Source of the DNA: Bittarella massiliensis (ex Durand et al. 2017)
GTDB lineage: Bacteria > Bacillota > Clostridia > Oscillospirales > Ruminococcaceae
Assembly: GCF_017566145.1 (NCBI RefSeq)
Contig: NZ_JABFCL010000016.1
Coordinates: forward strand, 1-49,720
Length of the DNA stretch: 49,720 nucleotides
Direction: 5' to 3'
Notes under the pieces: generated by a model
Told to the model about the DNA's origin: nothing
Seen by the model: the letters and a program-made list of their open reading frames with translations, nothing else
Databases searched by the model: none
Shown here: piece after piece, positions 42,020 through 49,720 of the stretch
Numbering within the stretch: the stretch's first letter is position 1
Layout: every line of letters starts with the position of its first letter
Made by a program: the position numbers and the translations under genes

Positions 42020-43372
42020 ATGACCTTTGATTCGTTTAAGGAAGAGGTGGCCCGCCGGGCCAAAGAGGCAGGGGCGGAGGCGTTTGAACTCTACAGCGTC
42101 CGCAACAAGACCATGGAGGTGGCCGCCCACGAGGGCGAGGTGGACACCTTTTCCAGCGACCAGGATTTCGCCGTCAACCTGCGGCTGCTCGCCGGCGGGC
42201 GGATGGGGTACGCCACCACCCAGGTCCTCTCCCCCGAGGAGGCGAGCTGGCTGGTGGAGAGCGCCCTGGACAGCGCCCGCGCCACCCAAAATGCAGACAT
42301 CGACGAGATCTGCGCCCCGGCCGAGGGCTTTGCCGCCCGATCCGGCGGCCTCTCGGAGCCCGAGGCCCTTTACAGCCAGCTGCAGCGCCAGGTGTTGACG
42401 GCCGAGCGGGCCTGCCTCGCCGCCGACAGCCGCATCACCTCGGTCAGCGACGCTCAGGCCGCCTGGGGCGGCGGGACCCGGGCCATCTACAACAGCCGGG
42501 GGCTGGACCTCTCCGACGAGACCTGTTACGCCGTGGGGGTCATCGGCCCCACCGCCAAGGAGGGGGGGCGCTCCTACAACGAGTACGAGGTGGCCTCCGC
42601 CCCCGACCCGTCCGCCCTCTCCCTGCAAAGCGCCGCTCAAAAGGCGGTGGAGGCCACCCTCTCCTTCATCGGCAGCGAGCCCGCCGACACCGGCCGCTAC
42701 GCCGTGGCCCTGGCCCCCGCGGTGGCCTGCGACCTGCTGGGCACCTTCTCCGGCGTCTTTTCCGGGTTGGCGGCGGTAAAGGGGCTCTCCCTCCTAAAGG
42801 GGCGGGAGGGGGAGGCGGTGGCCGCCCCCTGCCTCACCCTGCGGGACGACCCCTTCTGCATGGAGGCCATCCTCCACCGGCGCTTTGACGATCAGGGGGT
42901 GCCCACCTTCGGCAAAAACCTCATTGAAAAAGGGGTGCTCAAAACCCTGCTGCACAACCGCAAGACCGCCGCGCTGCTGGGGGCAAAGACCACCGCCAAC
43001 GCCTACAAGTCCGGCGCTTCCGCCCCCCTGGGGGTGACTCCCACCAACCTCTATTTTACCCCGTCGGAGCGCAGCCGCGCACAGCTGCTGAAGGAGATGG
43101 GGGAGGGCGTCTTCATCACCAATGTCAAGGGGCTGCACGCCGGGGCCAACCCCACCACCGGCGACTTCTCCCTGGAGGCCAAGGGCTACCTGGTCGCCGG
43201 CGGACAGCTGGGGCGGCCGGTCTCGGGCATCACCGTGGCGGGCAACTTCTACCAGCTCTTAAAGGACGTGCGGGGGCTGGCCGACGACCTGGCCTTCGAC
43301 GCGCCGGGCGGCGCCGGGCAGATCGGCTCCCCCACCGTCTGGGTGGACGGCCTCTCGGTCTCCGGCCGGTAG
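42020..43372 (+). CDS. pmbA: PmbA/TldE, TldD partner
   Basis: A 450-residue partner of TldD; this subunit lacks the HExxxH zinc motif. Visible are the N-terminal domain (FELYSVRNKTMEVAAHEGEV), the central GVFSGLAAVKGLSLLKG stretch, and C-terminal NVKGLHAGANPTTGDFS and VAGNFYQLLKDV blocks. ATG at 42020 follows GGGGGGAAAATGAG. The pair is cotranscribed. Confidence 0.92.
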   Translation: MTFDSFKEEVARRAKEAGAEAFELYSVRNKTMEVAAHEGEVDTFSSDQDFAVNLRLLAGGRMGYATTQVLSPEEASWLVESALDSARATQNADIDEICAPAEGFAARSGGLSEPEALYSQLQRQVLTAERACLAADSRITSVSDAQAAWGGGTRAIYNSRGLDLSDETCYAVGVIGPTAKEGGRSYNEYEVASAPDPSALSLQSAAQKAVEATLSFIGSEPADTGRYAVALAPAVACDLLGTFSGVFSGLAAVKGLSLLKGREGEAVAAPCLTLRDDPFCMEAILHRRFDDQGVPTFGKNLIEKGVLKTLLHNRKTAALLGAKTTANAYKSGASAPLGVTPTNLYFTPSERSRAQLLKEMGEGVFITNVKGLHAGANPTTGDFSLEAKGYLVAGGQLGRPVSGITVAGNFYQLLKDVRGLADDLAFDAPGGAGQIGSPTVWVDGLSVSGR

Positions 43373-43394
43373 CAGGCCCTGTCCCTATCAGCGC

Positions 43395-43432
43395 AAAAGC
43401 GGGCTCCGAGCTTTGGCTCGGGGCCCGCTTTT
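43395..43432 (+). terminator. Terminator of tldD-pmbA
   Basis: AAAAGCGGGCTCCGAGC and GCTCGGGGCCCGCTTTT flank TTTG in a long stem with flanking A and T runs. Confidence 0.8.
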
Positions 43433-43609
43433 CGTCCCTTTGGACCGCCTCTTAACGCCCCGTTCACCTCTGCCTCAACCCGCGGTTTTGGAAACAAATC
43501 CTTTACAAAATGCGTCTTTTTGCTTCATTTTTTCATCATCCAGCTTTCACAGAGGGCCGGTATTCTAAAATCACCGAAAGCGAACAAGACAAAAGGAGGC
43601 CCACCCGCC

Positions 43610-44632
43610 ATGAACGATCAATCTTGGAACCAACAGCACTCCACACCCCCTCCCCCCAATTTGTCCCAGCAGGCGGCCCCCTATTCGCCCTACGCCCCCC
43701 ATGCCGCAGGCCCCGCCCCCTTCGCGCCGCCCCCCAAAAAGGCGCGGAAAAAGATGGGGGCCAAGGCCAAGACCGCCGCCCTGGTGACGGCCTGCTGCAT
43801 GGGGGCCGGCCTCTTCGGCTTTGGCGGCGCGGTGGCGGGCAACCTGCTCACCCAGCAGCTTTCGGGCAGCTCCCCGGTCCTCTACCAGGGCGTTCCCACC
43901 CAAAACACCAGCGCCGGCGGCGAGAGCGGCGCGGTCTCCTCGGTGGCCGCCAAAGCCGCCCCCTCGGTGGTGGCCATCACCACCGAGACGATGCAGGGCT
44001 ACTACGGCCGGGTGCAGCAATCGGTGGCCACCGGCGCCGGCAGCGGCGTCATCCTCACCGCCGACGGCTACATCGCCACCAACAACCACGTCATCAGCGG
44101 CGCTTCCAAGATCACCGTCACCCTCTCCGACGGCACTCAGTACCCCGCCACCCTGGTGGGGACCGACTCGCAAAACGACCTGGCGGTCATCAAGATCGGG
44201 GCCAGCGGCCTGCAGGCCGCTGTGCTGGGCGGCTCCTCCTCCCTGCAGGTGGGCGACCTGGCGGTGGCCATCGGCAACCCGCTGGGCGAGCTGGGCGGCA
44301 CCGTCACCGACGGCATCATCAGCGCCCTGGACCGCAGCATCACCATCGACGGCGAGACCATGACCCTGCTGCAGACCTCGGCGGCTGTCAACCCCGGCAA
44401 CTCGGGGGGCGGGCTGTTTGACAAAAACGGCGAACTCGTCGGCATTGTCAACGCCAAGTCCTCAGGCACCGGCATCGAGGGGCTGGGATTCGCCATCCCC
44501 ATCGACACCGCCAAGCCGATCCTCGAACAGCTGATGGCCGGCGGCGGGGACGAGCAGAGCAGCCAGGAAACCCATGGCGGCGGGTCTGACGCCACACAGA
44601 CCTTCCCCTGGGGCAGACAGCAGCTCTACTAG
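43610..44632 (+). CDS. HtrA/DegP-type serine protease without PDZ domain
   Basis: A 340-residue trypsin-like protease. It has a Pro-rich cytosolic head (residues 12-45), a single transmembrane helix (about 53-80), then the S1C domain. The catalytic triad reads NNHVISGA (His), QNDLAVIKI (Asp) and NPGNSGG (Ser, about residue 263). The usual PDZ domain that should follow AIPIDTAKPILEQL is absent; about 30 Gly/Ser/Thr-rich residues end the protein. ATG at 43610 follows AAAAGGAGG. It probably degrades or processes misfolded envelope proteins. Confidence 0.88.
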   Translation: MNDQSWNQQHSTPPPPNLSQQAAPYSPYAPHAAGPAPFAPPPKKARKKMGAKAKTAALVTACCMGAGLFGFGGAVAGNLLTQQLSGSSPVLYQGVPTQNTSAGGESGAVSSVAAKAAPSVVAITTETMQGYYGRVQQSVATGAGSGVILTADGYIATNNHVISGASKITVTLSDGTQYPATLVGTDSQNDLAVIKIGASGLQAAVLGGSSSLQVGDLAVAIGNPLGELGGTVTDGIISALDRSITIDGETMTLLQTSAAVNPGNSGGGLFDKNGELVGIVNAKSSGTGIEGLGFAIPIDTAKPILEQLMAGGGDEQSSQETHGGGSDATQTFPWGRQQLY

Positions 44633-44690
44633 AGGGCGGCCCCTTTCCAGCGCTTTCCCACTTTTTTCATTTTCTCTTCTCCTCTTTTCC

Positions 44691-44737
44691 GAAAGGGGCG
44701 GAGGCGGGCTCCCAGAAGGCCCGCTTCCGCCCCTTTC
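44691..44737. terminator. Terminator between htrA and the small minus-strand gene
   Basis: GAAAGGGGCGGA and TCCGCCCCTTTC arms with inner GCGGGC/GCCCGC pairing. A T-rich stretch follows on the plus strand; it also lies just beyond the stop of the minus-strand gene. Confidence 0.7.
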
Positions 44738-44745
44738 TCTGTCCC

Positions 44746-45039
44746 TCAATCCCCCTGTTCATAAGGGGCAGAGAACACGTCTATCGCGATGCGCGCCCCC
44801 AGCCGAAAGCCGTCGGCAAAGGCCTCCTCCAATTCCAGTGGGTCTTCGTCCAGCTGTTCATCCACAATGTCCATATACTCATTGTGCAGCGGAGGGTTCA
44901 ACCCCTTCAACCGCTCAATAAAGGCCCGCTGGTGCATGGCATGCCGTCGGTACGCCTCCCGATGCGCCCCTATTTGTGGGCAAAACTGTTCCGCTGGAAA
45001 AATCTCCCCGTTGTAGAGCATCTCCAAAATGGGTTTCAC
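44746..45039 (-). CDS. DUF6809-like small helical protein
   Basis: A 97-residue protein, wholly helical: MKPILEMLYNGEIFPAEQF at the start, a central HAMHQRAFIERLK helix and an ending EAFADGFRLGARIAIDVF. This order fits the DUF6809 family common in Clostridia, of unknown role. It is divergent from a ribbon-helix-helix gene across an AT-rich operator-like stretch. Confidence 0.7.
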   Translation of the reverse strand: MKPILEMLYNGEIFPAEQFCPQIGAHREAYRRHAMHQRAFIERLKGLNPPLHNEYMDIVDEQLDEDPLELEEAFADGFRLGARIAIDVFSAPYEQGD

Positions 45040-45059
45040 AATGTCACTCTCTATTTTGA

Positions 45060-45117
45060 TATTATTATTTGTATTATATAATTTGTTATATAAACGTCAA
45101 TCCATAAATATTATACT
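45060..45117. promoter_or_regulatory. AT-rich divergent promoter region with palindrome
   Basis: Between two divergent small genes an AT-rich stretch holds the palindrome ATTATATAAT (45073-45082) and a plus-strand -10 TATACT (45112-45117). It could be the operator of the ribbon-helix-helix protein. Confidence 0.4.
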
Positions 45118-45135
45118 AAATTACACAGGAAGAAG

Positions 45136-45378
45136 GTGGACGCCATAGAAGACAAATTCATTGTCACCCCCAAAAAACGAGAGCCGAAAGAAGATAAATC
45201 CGTTATCATGACCCTTCGCCTCGAGCGGGAGCTACAAGAGGCTTTTGACCGGCTTGCCGCCACAAGTGGCCGCTCCCGCAACGAGGTCATGTGCATGGCC
45301 CTGCGCTACGCCTTGGAGCGTCTGGAGCTCGCCCCCGAAATGGAGGACATGGGGGAGGCCGGAGCAAAGAAGGACTAA
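45136..45378 (+). CDS. Ribbon-helix-helix (Arc/CopG) protein
   Basis: An 80-residue protein with a basic head (DKFIVTPKKREPKEDK) followed by VIMTLRLERELQEAFDRLA and GRSRNEVMCMALRYAL, the strand-helix-turn-helix order of MetJ/Arc regulators. GTG at 45136 follows AGGAAGAAG. The next gene starts 5 nt after its stop, so they form a two-gene operon. Confidence 0.7.
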   Translation: MDAIEDKFIVTPKKREPKEDKSVIMTLRLERELQEAFDRLAATSGRSRNEVMCMALRYALERLELAPEMEDMGEAGAKKD

Positions 45379-45383
45379 AGCAG

Positions 45384-45599
45384 ATGGGACTTGCTGTAAA
45401 GGTAAAAATGCTCCTGGCCGCGCGGGGGATGTCTGTCAGCGACCTGGCCGGTCGCTTAGATCCCCCCACCTCCGCACAGAATATCGGGGCCAAACTCAAG
45501 CGGGACAACCTGACCGAACGCGACTTGCACCACATTGCCCGCGCCTGCGGCGCCACCTATGAGGGCTTTTTCACCCTGGACGACGGCCGCAAGATATAG
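45384..45599 (+). CDS. Small XRE-like helix-turn-helix protein
   Basis: A 71-residue protein that is mostly one helix-turn-helix (KVKMLLAARGMSVSDLAGRL, then TSAQNIGAKLKRD, then LHHIARACGATYEGFFTL). ATG at 45384, downstream of the ribbon-helix-helix gene. It has a terminator directly after it. A toxin-antitoxin interpretation is not supported by any toxin domain. Confidence 0.7.
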   Translation: MGLAVKVKMLLAARGMSVSDLAGRLDPPTSAQNIGAKLKRDNLTERDLHHIARACGATYEGFFTLDDGRKI

Positions 45600-45615
45600 C
45601 CACGCACCAATGCTT

Positions 45616-45658
45616 AAAAAAGAGGCGGGAAGGCCCGAAGTCTTCCCGCCTCTTTTTT
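45616..45658. terminator. Bidirectional terminator after the XRE-like gene
   Basis: AAAAAAGAGGCGGGAAG and CTTCCCGCCTCTTTTTT form a perfect 17-bp stem. It ends the small-regulator operon and the minus-strand flippase operon. Confidence 0.9.
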
Positions 45659-45742
45659 GCCGTCCCCCTCACTGGGGCTGTCGGCCCGGCGCCAAAAAAA
45701 GGGCGGCTTTCGCCGCCCTCGCCAGGGTCTGTTTCTCTGCCC

Positions 45743-46816
45743 TCATCCCTCTGTCTTCCCCTCGGCGCGCTGCCGCTGGCGGTGTTTTAAAAACTGAATG
45801 TGGACCGCCATGCTGACCCCGCCGCTGATGAGGAGGAAGGCGTAAAAGCTGATTCCCCGGCTCATGAGCATGGCCGGCAGCACCAGTTCGGCCCCGAAGA
45901 AGAGGCGAAAGAGGGTGACAAAGCCCCCCTCCTGGGCGCCCACCGCCCCCGGCAGGGGGAGGGAGGAGACCGCCACCGTCAGCAGGGCCTGCACCGCCAG
46001 AATCTGCAAGGGCGAGTGACCCGAGAGACCCAGCGCCTTGTAGACGCAGACCGGCACCAGGTAGAGGGCGGTGAGCTGGGCCACCGTGTAGAGGAGGACC
46101 CGCAGCAACACGGTGGGGTGGCGGCGGATGTGGGCCGCCCCCTCGCGGTACTGCTCCAGCTGGTTGTCCAGCCGGGCGGCGGTCTCCTCAAAGTGCTTGC
46201 ACAGCCGCAGGCGGCAGAGGAGGCGCAGCACAAAGTAGCAAAAGCGCCGCACCAGCTTGTGGGAGAACATGGCGCAGGTGATGCCGACGATGCACAGGCC
46301 ATTGACGGCGATGCCGTAGACCAGCAGGAGGCCGATCCCCTTGACGTTCTGGCTCACAAAGTCGCGCTGGAAGAGAAACATCGCCCCGCCGTAGCCGAGC
46401 ATCACCACCTGGTAGCAGACGGTGATGAGGAGGAAATTCAGGGAGGCCAGGGAGAGGGGCACCTTGTCGCGCTGCATGTAGTAGACCTGGGCGGGCTGCC
46501 CCCCGGTGGCCGAAGGGGTGACGGAGGAGAAATAAAACCCCACAAAGGCCGACTGCAGGCAGTGGGCAAAGGGGAGTTTTTTCCCCAGGGAGCCCAGCAC
46601 CAGGTGGGTGTTGCAGGCCTCACAGCTGACAAAGGCGAACATACAGCCCAGCCCCAGCAGCAGGTAGAGGGGGTTGGCCCGGCGGATCACCGCCCAGAGG
46701 GCGGGCAGGTCGCTGCCCCAGAGCAGCACCACAAAGGTCAGGGCGATCAGGGCGCCGAAGAGGGTCAGGTTGAGGGCGAATTTCTTCTTGTCGCCCAGGG
46801 GGGACTTTTGGTTCAT
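45743..46816 (-). CDS. Flippase-like lysylphosphatidylglycerol-synthase-TM family membrane protein
   Basis: A 357-residue multi-pass protein of the AglD/MprF-TM (YbhN) family, with about eight helices. Characteristic blocks are FVGFYFSSVTPSATGGQPAQV (about residue 90) and LPLPGAVGAQEGGF (about residue 285). It is probably a lipid flippase or glycolipid-handling protein. ATG at 46816 overlaps the deacetylase end by 4 nt. It is the last gene in a three-gene lipid operon. Confidence 0.85.
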   Translation of the reverse strand: MNQKSPLGDKKKFALNLTLFGALIALTFVVLLWGSDLPALWAVIRRANPLYLLLGLGCMFAFVSCEACNTHLVLGSLGKKLPFAHCLQSAFVGFYFSSVTPSATGGQPAQVYYMQRDKVPLSLASLNFLLITVCYQVVMLGYGGAMFLFQRDFVSQNVKGIGLLLVYGIAVNGLCIVGITCAMFSHKLVRRFCYFVLRLLCRLRLCKHFEETAARLDNQLEQYREGAAHIRRHPTVLLRVLLYTVAQLTALYLVPVCVYKALGLSGHSPLQILAVQALLTVAVSSLPLPGAVGAQEGGFVTLFRLFFGAELVLPAMLMSRGISFYAFLLISGGVSMAVHIQFLKHRQRQRAEGKTEG

Positions 46817-47529
46817 CGCGCCATCTCCTCCGGCAGAATAAAGGTGAACCCGGCCCGCTGCAGGGCGGGCAGCGCCAGCCGCAGGGCCTGGATGGTTCGG
46901 CCCGGGGCGGTGTCGTCGGCGCTCTTTCCCATGCTGCGGTCGTGCAGGCAGATGATCGACGAGCTGCCCACCCGCCCCAGCAGCCGCTGGGCAGTGCGGC
47001 GGGGGGTGGCCCTCCGCTCCCAGTCCTGGGCCATAAGGCTCCAGAGCACCGTCTCCAGCCCCCGGGACTGGGCCTCGTAGAGGGTAAAGGGGTTGCAGTT
47101 GCCCCAGGGCGGCCGGTAGTAGCGCGGCTCGACTTCCAGCCTCCGCAGGGCGGCGAGGGACTGTTCCAGGTCCGCCCCGGCAAAGGAGGGGCGGCGAAAG
47201 CGGGCGTTCTCGTGCCGGTAGGAGTGGATGCCCACCTCGTGCCCTTCGGCCGCCATCCGCCGGATGAGATCCGGACAGGCGGCGGCGTTCTCCCCCACCA
47301 CAAAGAAACAGGCGGGAACGCCCAACTCCCCCAGCAGGTCCAAGAGGGCCGGGGTGTAGCGGGGGTCGGGGCCGTCGTCAAAGGTGAGCAGCAGCTTGCC
47401 GGGGCGGCCGGTCTGCCGCCAGACCGAGCGGTTGAGGGCCTTGCAGGAGAGGCTGGGGGCCACAAAATAAGCGGCCGCGCAGGCTGCGCCGGCCGCCAGT
47501 ACCGATTGGGTGGTCACGAGGGGGATCAC
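46813..47529 (-). CDS. Polysaccharide deacetylase family protein (NodB-like)
   Basis: A 238-residue enzyme with an N-terminal membrane segment (about residues 8-28). The NodB motifs are TFDDGPDP (metal and base), GIHSYRHENA (metal HxxxH), RPPWGN and ICLHDRSMG. It removes N- or O-acetyl groups from sugars. GTG at 47529 overlaps the glycosyltransferase stop (GTGA). Between a glycosyltransferase and a flippase-like gene, it may modify a glycolipid head group. Confidence 0.88.
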   Translation of the reverse strand: MIPLVTTQSVLAAGAACAAAYFVAPSLSCKALNRSVWRQTGRPGKLLLTFDDGPDPRYTPALLDLLGELGVPACFFVVGENAAACPDLIRRMAAEGHEVGIHSYRHENARFRRPSFAGADLEQSLAALRRLEVEPRYYRPPWGNCNPFTLYEAQSRGLETVLWSLMAQDWERRATPRRTAQRLLGRVGSSSIICLHDRSMGKSADDTAPGRTIQALRLALPALQRAGFTFILPEEMAR

Positions 47530-48620
47530 GAGGCGTGCACCTCCAGCCCGCTGCGCATCCCGGTGACGATCTTGAGGATGGCGTCGGAGTCGATGCCAGC
47601 CTTAAAAGTCTGCATGTTGGCGCGCAGCCGCTCCAGCTGGGTGTCGTTGTGGATGACCCGCTCGATCTCCTCCACGCACTCCTCCGGCCGGGTGGGGAGC
47701 ACCAGGCCGATCTTCTGGTTTTCAATAAAGGCCGCGTTCTTGATCTCCTGCTGCAGATAGGGGCTGAACACCAGGATCGGCAGCTCGGAGAAGATGGTCT
47801 CAAACAGGGTGATGCCGCCCGGCTTGGAGATGACCAGGTCCGCCTCCTGCATGTAGCGGTAGACCTGATCGGTGTAACCCACCACCTCGATGTTTTCATA
47901 CCTGCCGTGGATGCGCTGGTAGAGGTCCCGGTTTTTGCCGGTGATGATGGTGGTCTTGACGTCTTTGAGGCCGTTGAGGCCCTGGTAGAAGGACTTGGCG
48001 CGGGGGAGCATCCCCAGCCCGCCGCCCATGATGAGCAGGTGCTTGCCGTCTTTTGCCAGGGGGTGGACGTTGGCCTTGAACTGCTCTTGCACCGGGATGC
48101 CGCTGATGAACACCCTGCCCGGGGCGATCCCCTTCTCAATCAGGTTTTGGCGCACCGCCTCGCAGGGCACCAGGTACATGGTGGTGCCGGGGTTGATCCA
48201 CTCCCGGTGGGTGCTCACGTCGGTGATGCAGGTGATGAGGGGGATGTTCTGGCCGTTTTTCAGGTTGTACTGGCTCACCAACTGGGAGCAAAACGGCAGG
48301 GTGGAGACGATCATGTCCGGCTTGGTCTCGGCAATGAGGGTCTTGAGCTTGGCCTGAAAGTACCGGCAGAAGGGCGGGTGGATGTCCCGCTTCCAGTTCT
48401 CGGTGAACTTGTAGTACCAGTTGTAAAGCCGCCCTGCCCGGTTGACCAGCAGGGTGTAGCCCTGGTAGAGCCGGCTGCTGTAGTTGGGGATGGTGTACTC
48501 AAAGATGTCCCGCAGGGTGATCTTCACATCGCTGAAGGAACGCCGTATCTCATCGCCCAGCGTCTGGGCAGCGGAAAAATGGCCCTGCCCAAAATGACCT
48601 GTTAAAATCAACACATTCAT
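47526..48620 (-). CDS. Diacylglycerol-type glycosyltransferase (UgtP/MGDG synthase-like)
   Basis: A 364-residue GT28-type enzyme resembling processive diglucosyldiacylglycerol synthase. The N-terminal domain starts VLILTGHFGQGHFSAAQTL, ending in a family-like GQGH glycine loop. The C-terminal nucleotide-sugar domain has MGGGLGMLPRA (about residue 205), and KPGGITLFE plus IFSELPILVF (about residues 275-295). ATG at 48620 after GGGGGAGAATCACAG; an upstream extension is not supported. It heads a lipid operon with the deacetylase and flippase-like genes. Confidence 0.85.
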   Translation of the reverse strand: MNVLILTGHFGQGHFSAAQTLGDEIRRSFSDVKITLRDIFEYTIPNYSSRLYQGYTLLVNRAGRLYNWYYKFTENWKRDIHPPFCRYFQAKLKTLIAETKPDMIVSTLPFCSQLVSQYNLKNGQNIPLITCITDVSTHREWINPGTTMYLVPCEAVRQNLIEKGIAPGRVFISGIPVQEQFKANVHPLAKDGKHLLIMGGGLGMLPRAKSFYQGLNGLKDVKTTIITGKNRDLYQRIHGRYENIEVVGYTDQVYRYMQEADLVISKPGGITLFETIFSELPILVFSPYLQQEIKNAAFIENQKIGLVLPTRPEECVEEIERVIHNDTQLERLRANMQTFKAGIDSDAILKIVTGMRSGLEVHAS

Positions 48621-48668
48621 CTGTGATTCTCCCCCATGTTGTCGCTGTGGTATCCACTGTGTACCATC

Positions 48669-48697
48669 ACTATACCCGACGGCGCTCACCAAACCAA
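48669..48697 (-). promoter_or_regulatory. Promoter of the glycolipid operon
   Basis: On the minus strand TTGGTT (48692-48697) and TATAGT (48669-48674) are 17 bp apart, about 45 bp before the glycosyltransferase ATG. Confidence 0.5.
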
Positions 48698-48858
48698 TGA
48701 AACGAAAATGAAGATTTGGTTACAATTTCGGCCGCAGGGCAAACCAGAGGACTCGGCCCCGCGCTGAGCCCCCATCTTTACGCGGTCATTATACCGCACT
48801 TTACCAGATTGCACAACTCCTCCAGGCTGTTTTTGGAGCAATGTGACAAGATTGTAAT

Positions 48859-49467
48859 TTATTCTTCCCCTTCCTTTAGGGAGAGGACCCCCGCCCGGTA
48901 GCGCAGCCGCCCCTCCTGCACCAGCTCTTTGATGGTGCGGTTGAGGCTGCGCACGCTGGTGCCCAGCTGGGCGGCGACAATCTCCTTGTCCAGCCGCAAC
49001 ACCCCGCCGGGGGCCTCTGCCACCAGCAGCGCCAGCCGGTGGCGCAAAGGGGTGGTGATGTTGGTCACCGCCTTGTCGGAAAAGTCGTAGAGTTTGCGGG
49101 AGAGGCCGCCCACCACAAAGCGGGCAAAGCGGTCATCCGCCTTCAACCAGCGCAGAAAGGTCTCCCGGCTCATGGCGGCCACCCGGCACTCCCCCAGGGC
49201 GGCCACCTCCCCCATGGCGGGCAAATCGTCCACCACCTCGGCCTCGCCCACCATGTCCCCCGCGCGGTAGATGCTCAGCACCATGGCGGCGCCGCTCTCC
49301 CCCACGGTGGAGACGGTGGCCGCCCCCTCCAAGAGGAGATAGACCTGGCCGCCCCGCTGCCCCATCTCCACCAGGTGGGCCCCGTGGGGAAAGGTGCGCC
49401 GCTCAATGCCGGCGGCCACCGCAGGCGGGCAGGTGGACAGCATCTCCTCTGCACTGGCGCGCCCCAT
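48859..49467 (-). CDS. Crp/Fnr family transcriptional regulator
   Basis: A 202-residue regulator. It has a cyclic-nucleotide-binding-like beta roll (about 15-115; GQVYLLLEGAATVSTVGESG, YRAGDMVGEAEVV) and a C-terminal winged helix (about 145-200) with LDKEIVAAQLGTSVRSLNRTI as the recognition part. There are no four N-terminal cysteines as in oxygen-sensing Fnr. ATG at 49467 follows GGGGAG. It stands alone; its target is unknown. Confidence 0.85.
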   Translation of the reverse strand: MGRASAEEMLSTCPPAVAAGIERRTFPHGAHLVEMGQRGGQVYLLLEGAATVSTVGESGAAMVLSIYRAGDMVGEAEVVDDLPAMGEVAALGECRVAAMSRETFLRWLKADDRFARFVVGGLSRKLYDFSDKAVTNITTPLRHRLALLVAEAPGGVLRLDKEIVAAQLGTSVRSLNRTIKELVQEGRLRYRAGVLSLKEGEE

Positions 49468-49555
49468 CTCCCCACCCCCTTCCGCGGCGGCACAGAAGCC
49501 GTGCCGCCTGTTTTGTCAATTCCCAATCGCCGCGATGATCCCGCCGGCACAAAAT

Positions 49556-49720
49556 GCGCAGTGGTATTTGGCCATTCGGCAGGGAGCAAGCCCGGCTTGC
49601 GCATCTGCCTGGCCATCCCCAGGTATAATAGCTGCTTTGCGGTTAGTATACCGCAAGCGCGAAGCGCGCAGTGGTATTTGGCCATTCGGCAGGGAGCAAG
49701 CCCGGCTTGCGCATCTGCCT
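49556..49720. repeat. Structured intergenic repeat, right tandem copies
   Basis: Two in-phase copies with a 110-bp period (starting GCGCAGTGGTATTTGG at 49556 and 49666), the second cut by the window edge. Stem B (49570-49614) has GGCC outer arms, GGCAG/CTGCC and GCAAG/CTTGC inner stems. Hairpin A (49622-49652) has GGTATAATAGCTGC and GCGGTTAGTATACC arms. They match the left copy at 1-113, with several paired-base changes. Confidence 0.8.

Noticed and set aside
45136..45599. Toxin-antitoxin pair
   Set aside because: Both products look like DNA-binding proteins; no toxin fold is evident.

Overview
The window looks like a chromosomal segment of a GC-rich Clostridia (Oscillospirales-type gut Firmicute). 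This rests on the mix of Gram-positive regulation (a T-box ahead of cysS, a CGAAC-type SOS box at recA, strong AGGAGG ribosome sites), an ECF-transporter/truA operon, ruvCAB, a WalKR-like two-component operon, and small families typical of that order (a DUF6809-like protein, CopG/Arc-type proteins). The taxon is inferred from gene content only.

Layout. 1-308: a structured repeat, then a GntR promoter/operator. 309-5570: a YtrA-type GntR regulator with a membrane protein, an amidohydrolase behind a structured leader, and an M20 peptidase. 5605-9015: a decayed zone holding a broken TetR-family gene, a CopG/membrane pair, an AT-rich island with a degraded type I-C-like CRISPR remnant, two diverged 140-bp repeats and a GIY-YIG protein, and a small-gene/flavodoxin scar. 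9258-11169: a flavodoxin lipoprotein and a small protein divergent from a LysR regulator. 11707-12157: a four-tRNA operon (Gly, Arg, His, Gln, minus strand) with tandem terminators. 12673-25287 (minus): clpE-like ATPase; ecfA1-ecfA2-ecfT-truA-DUF5711-cvpA; glmM with an rRNA-type methyltransferase; ruvC-ruvA-ruvB. 25648-27913: tRNA-Val, a NUDIX gene interrupted at a C11 tract, and asparaginase. 28045-34640 (minus): cysS with T-box, a D,D-carboxypeptidase, recA-recX-rimO-pgsA. 34905-40398 (minus): lipoprotein, response regulator, histidine kinase, DUF1385, prmC. 40612-44632 (plus): tldD-pmbA and an HtrA protease without a PDZ domain. 44746-49467: small regulators, a glycolipid-type operon (glycosyltransferase, deacetylase, flippase-like) and a Crp/Fnr regulator. 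49556-49720: the same structured repeat as at the window start.

The most unusual items are: (i) the structured repeat at both ends, whose hairpin arms differ by compensatory changes; (ii) the AT-rich island with the two-repeat CRISPR remnant at 67-bp spacing, the diverged duplication and the GIY-YIG gene; (iii) the C11 tract breaking the NUDIX gene; (iv) a run of three adjacent perfect palindromes, the last spanning a stop codon. Most of the remaining genes are conserved housekeeping functions.
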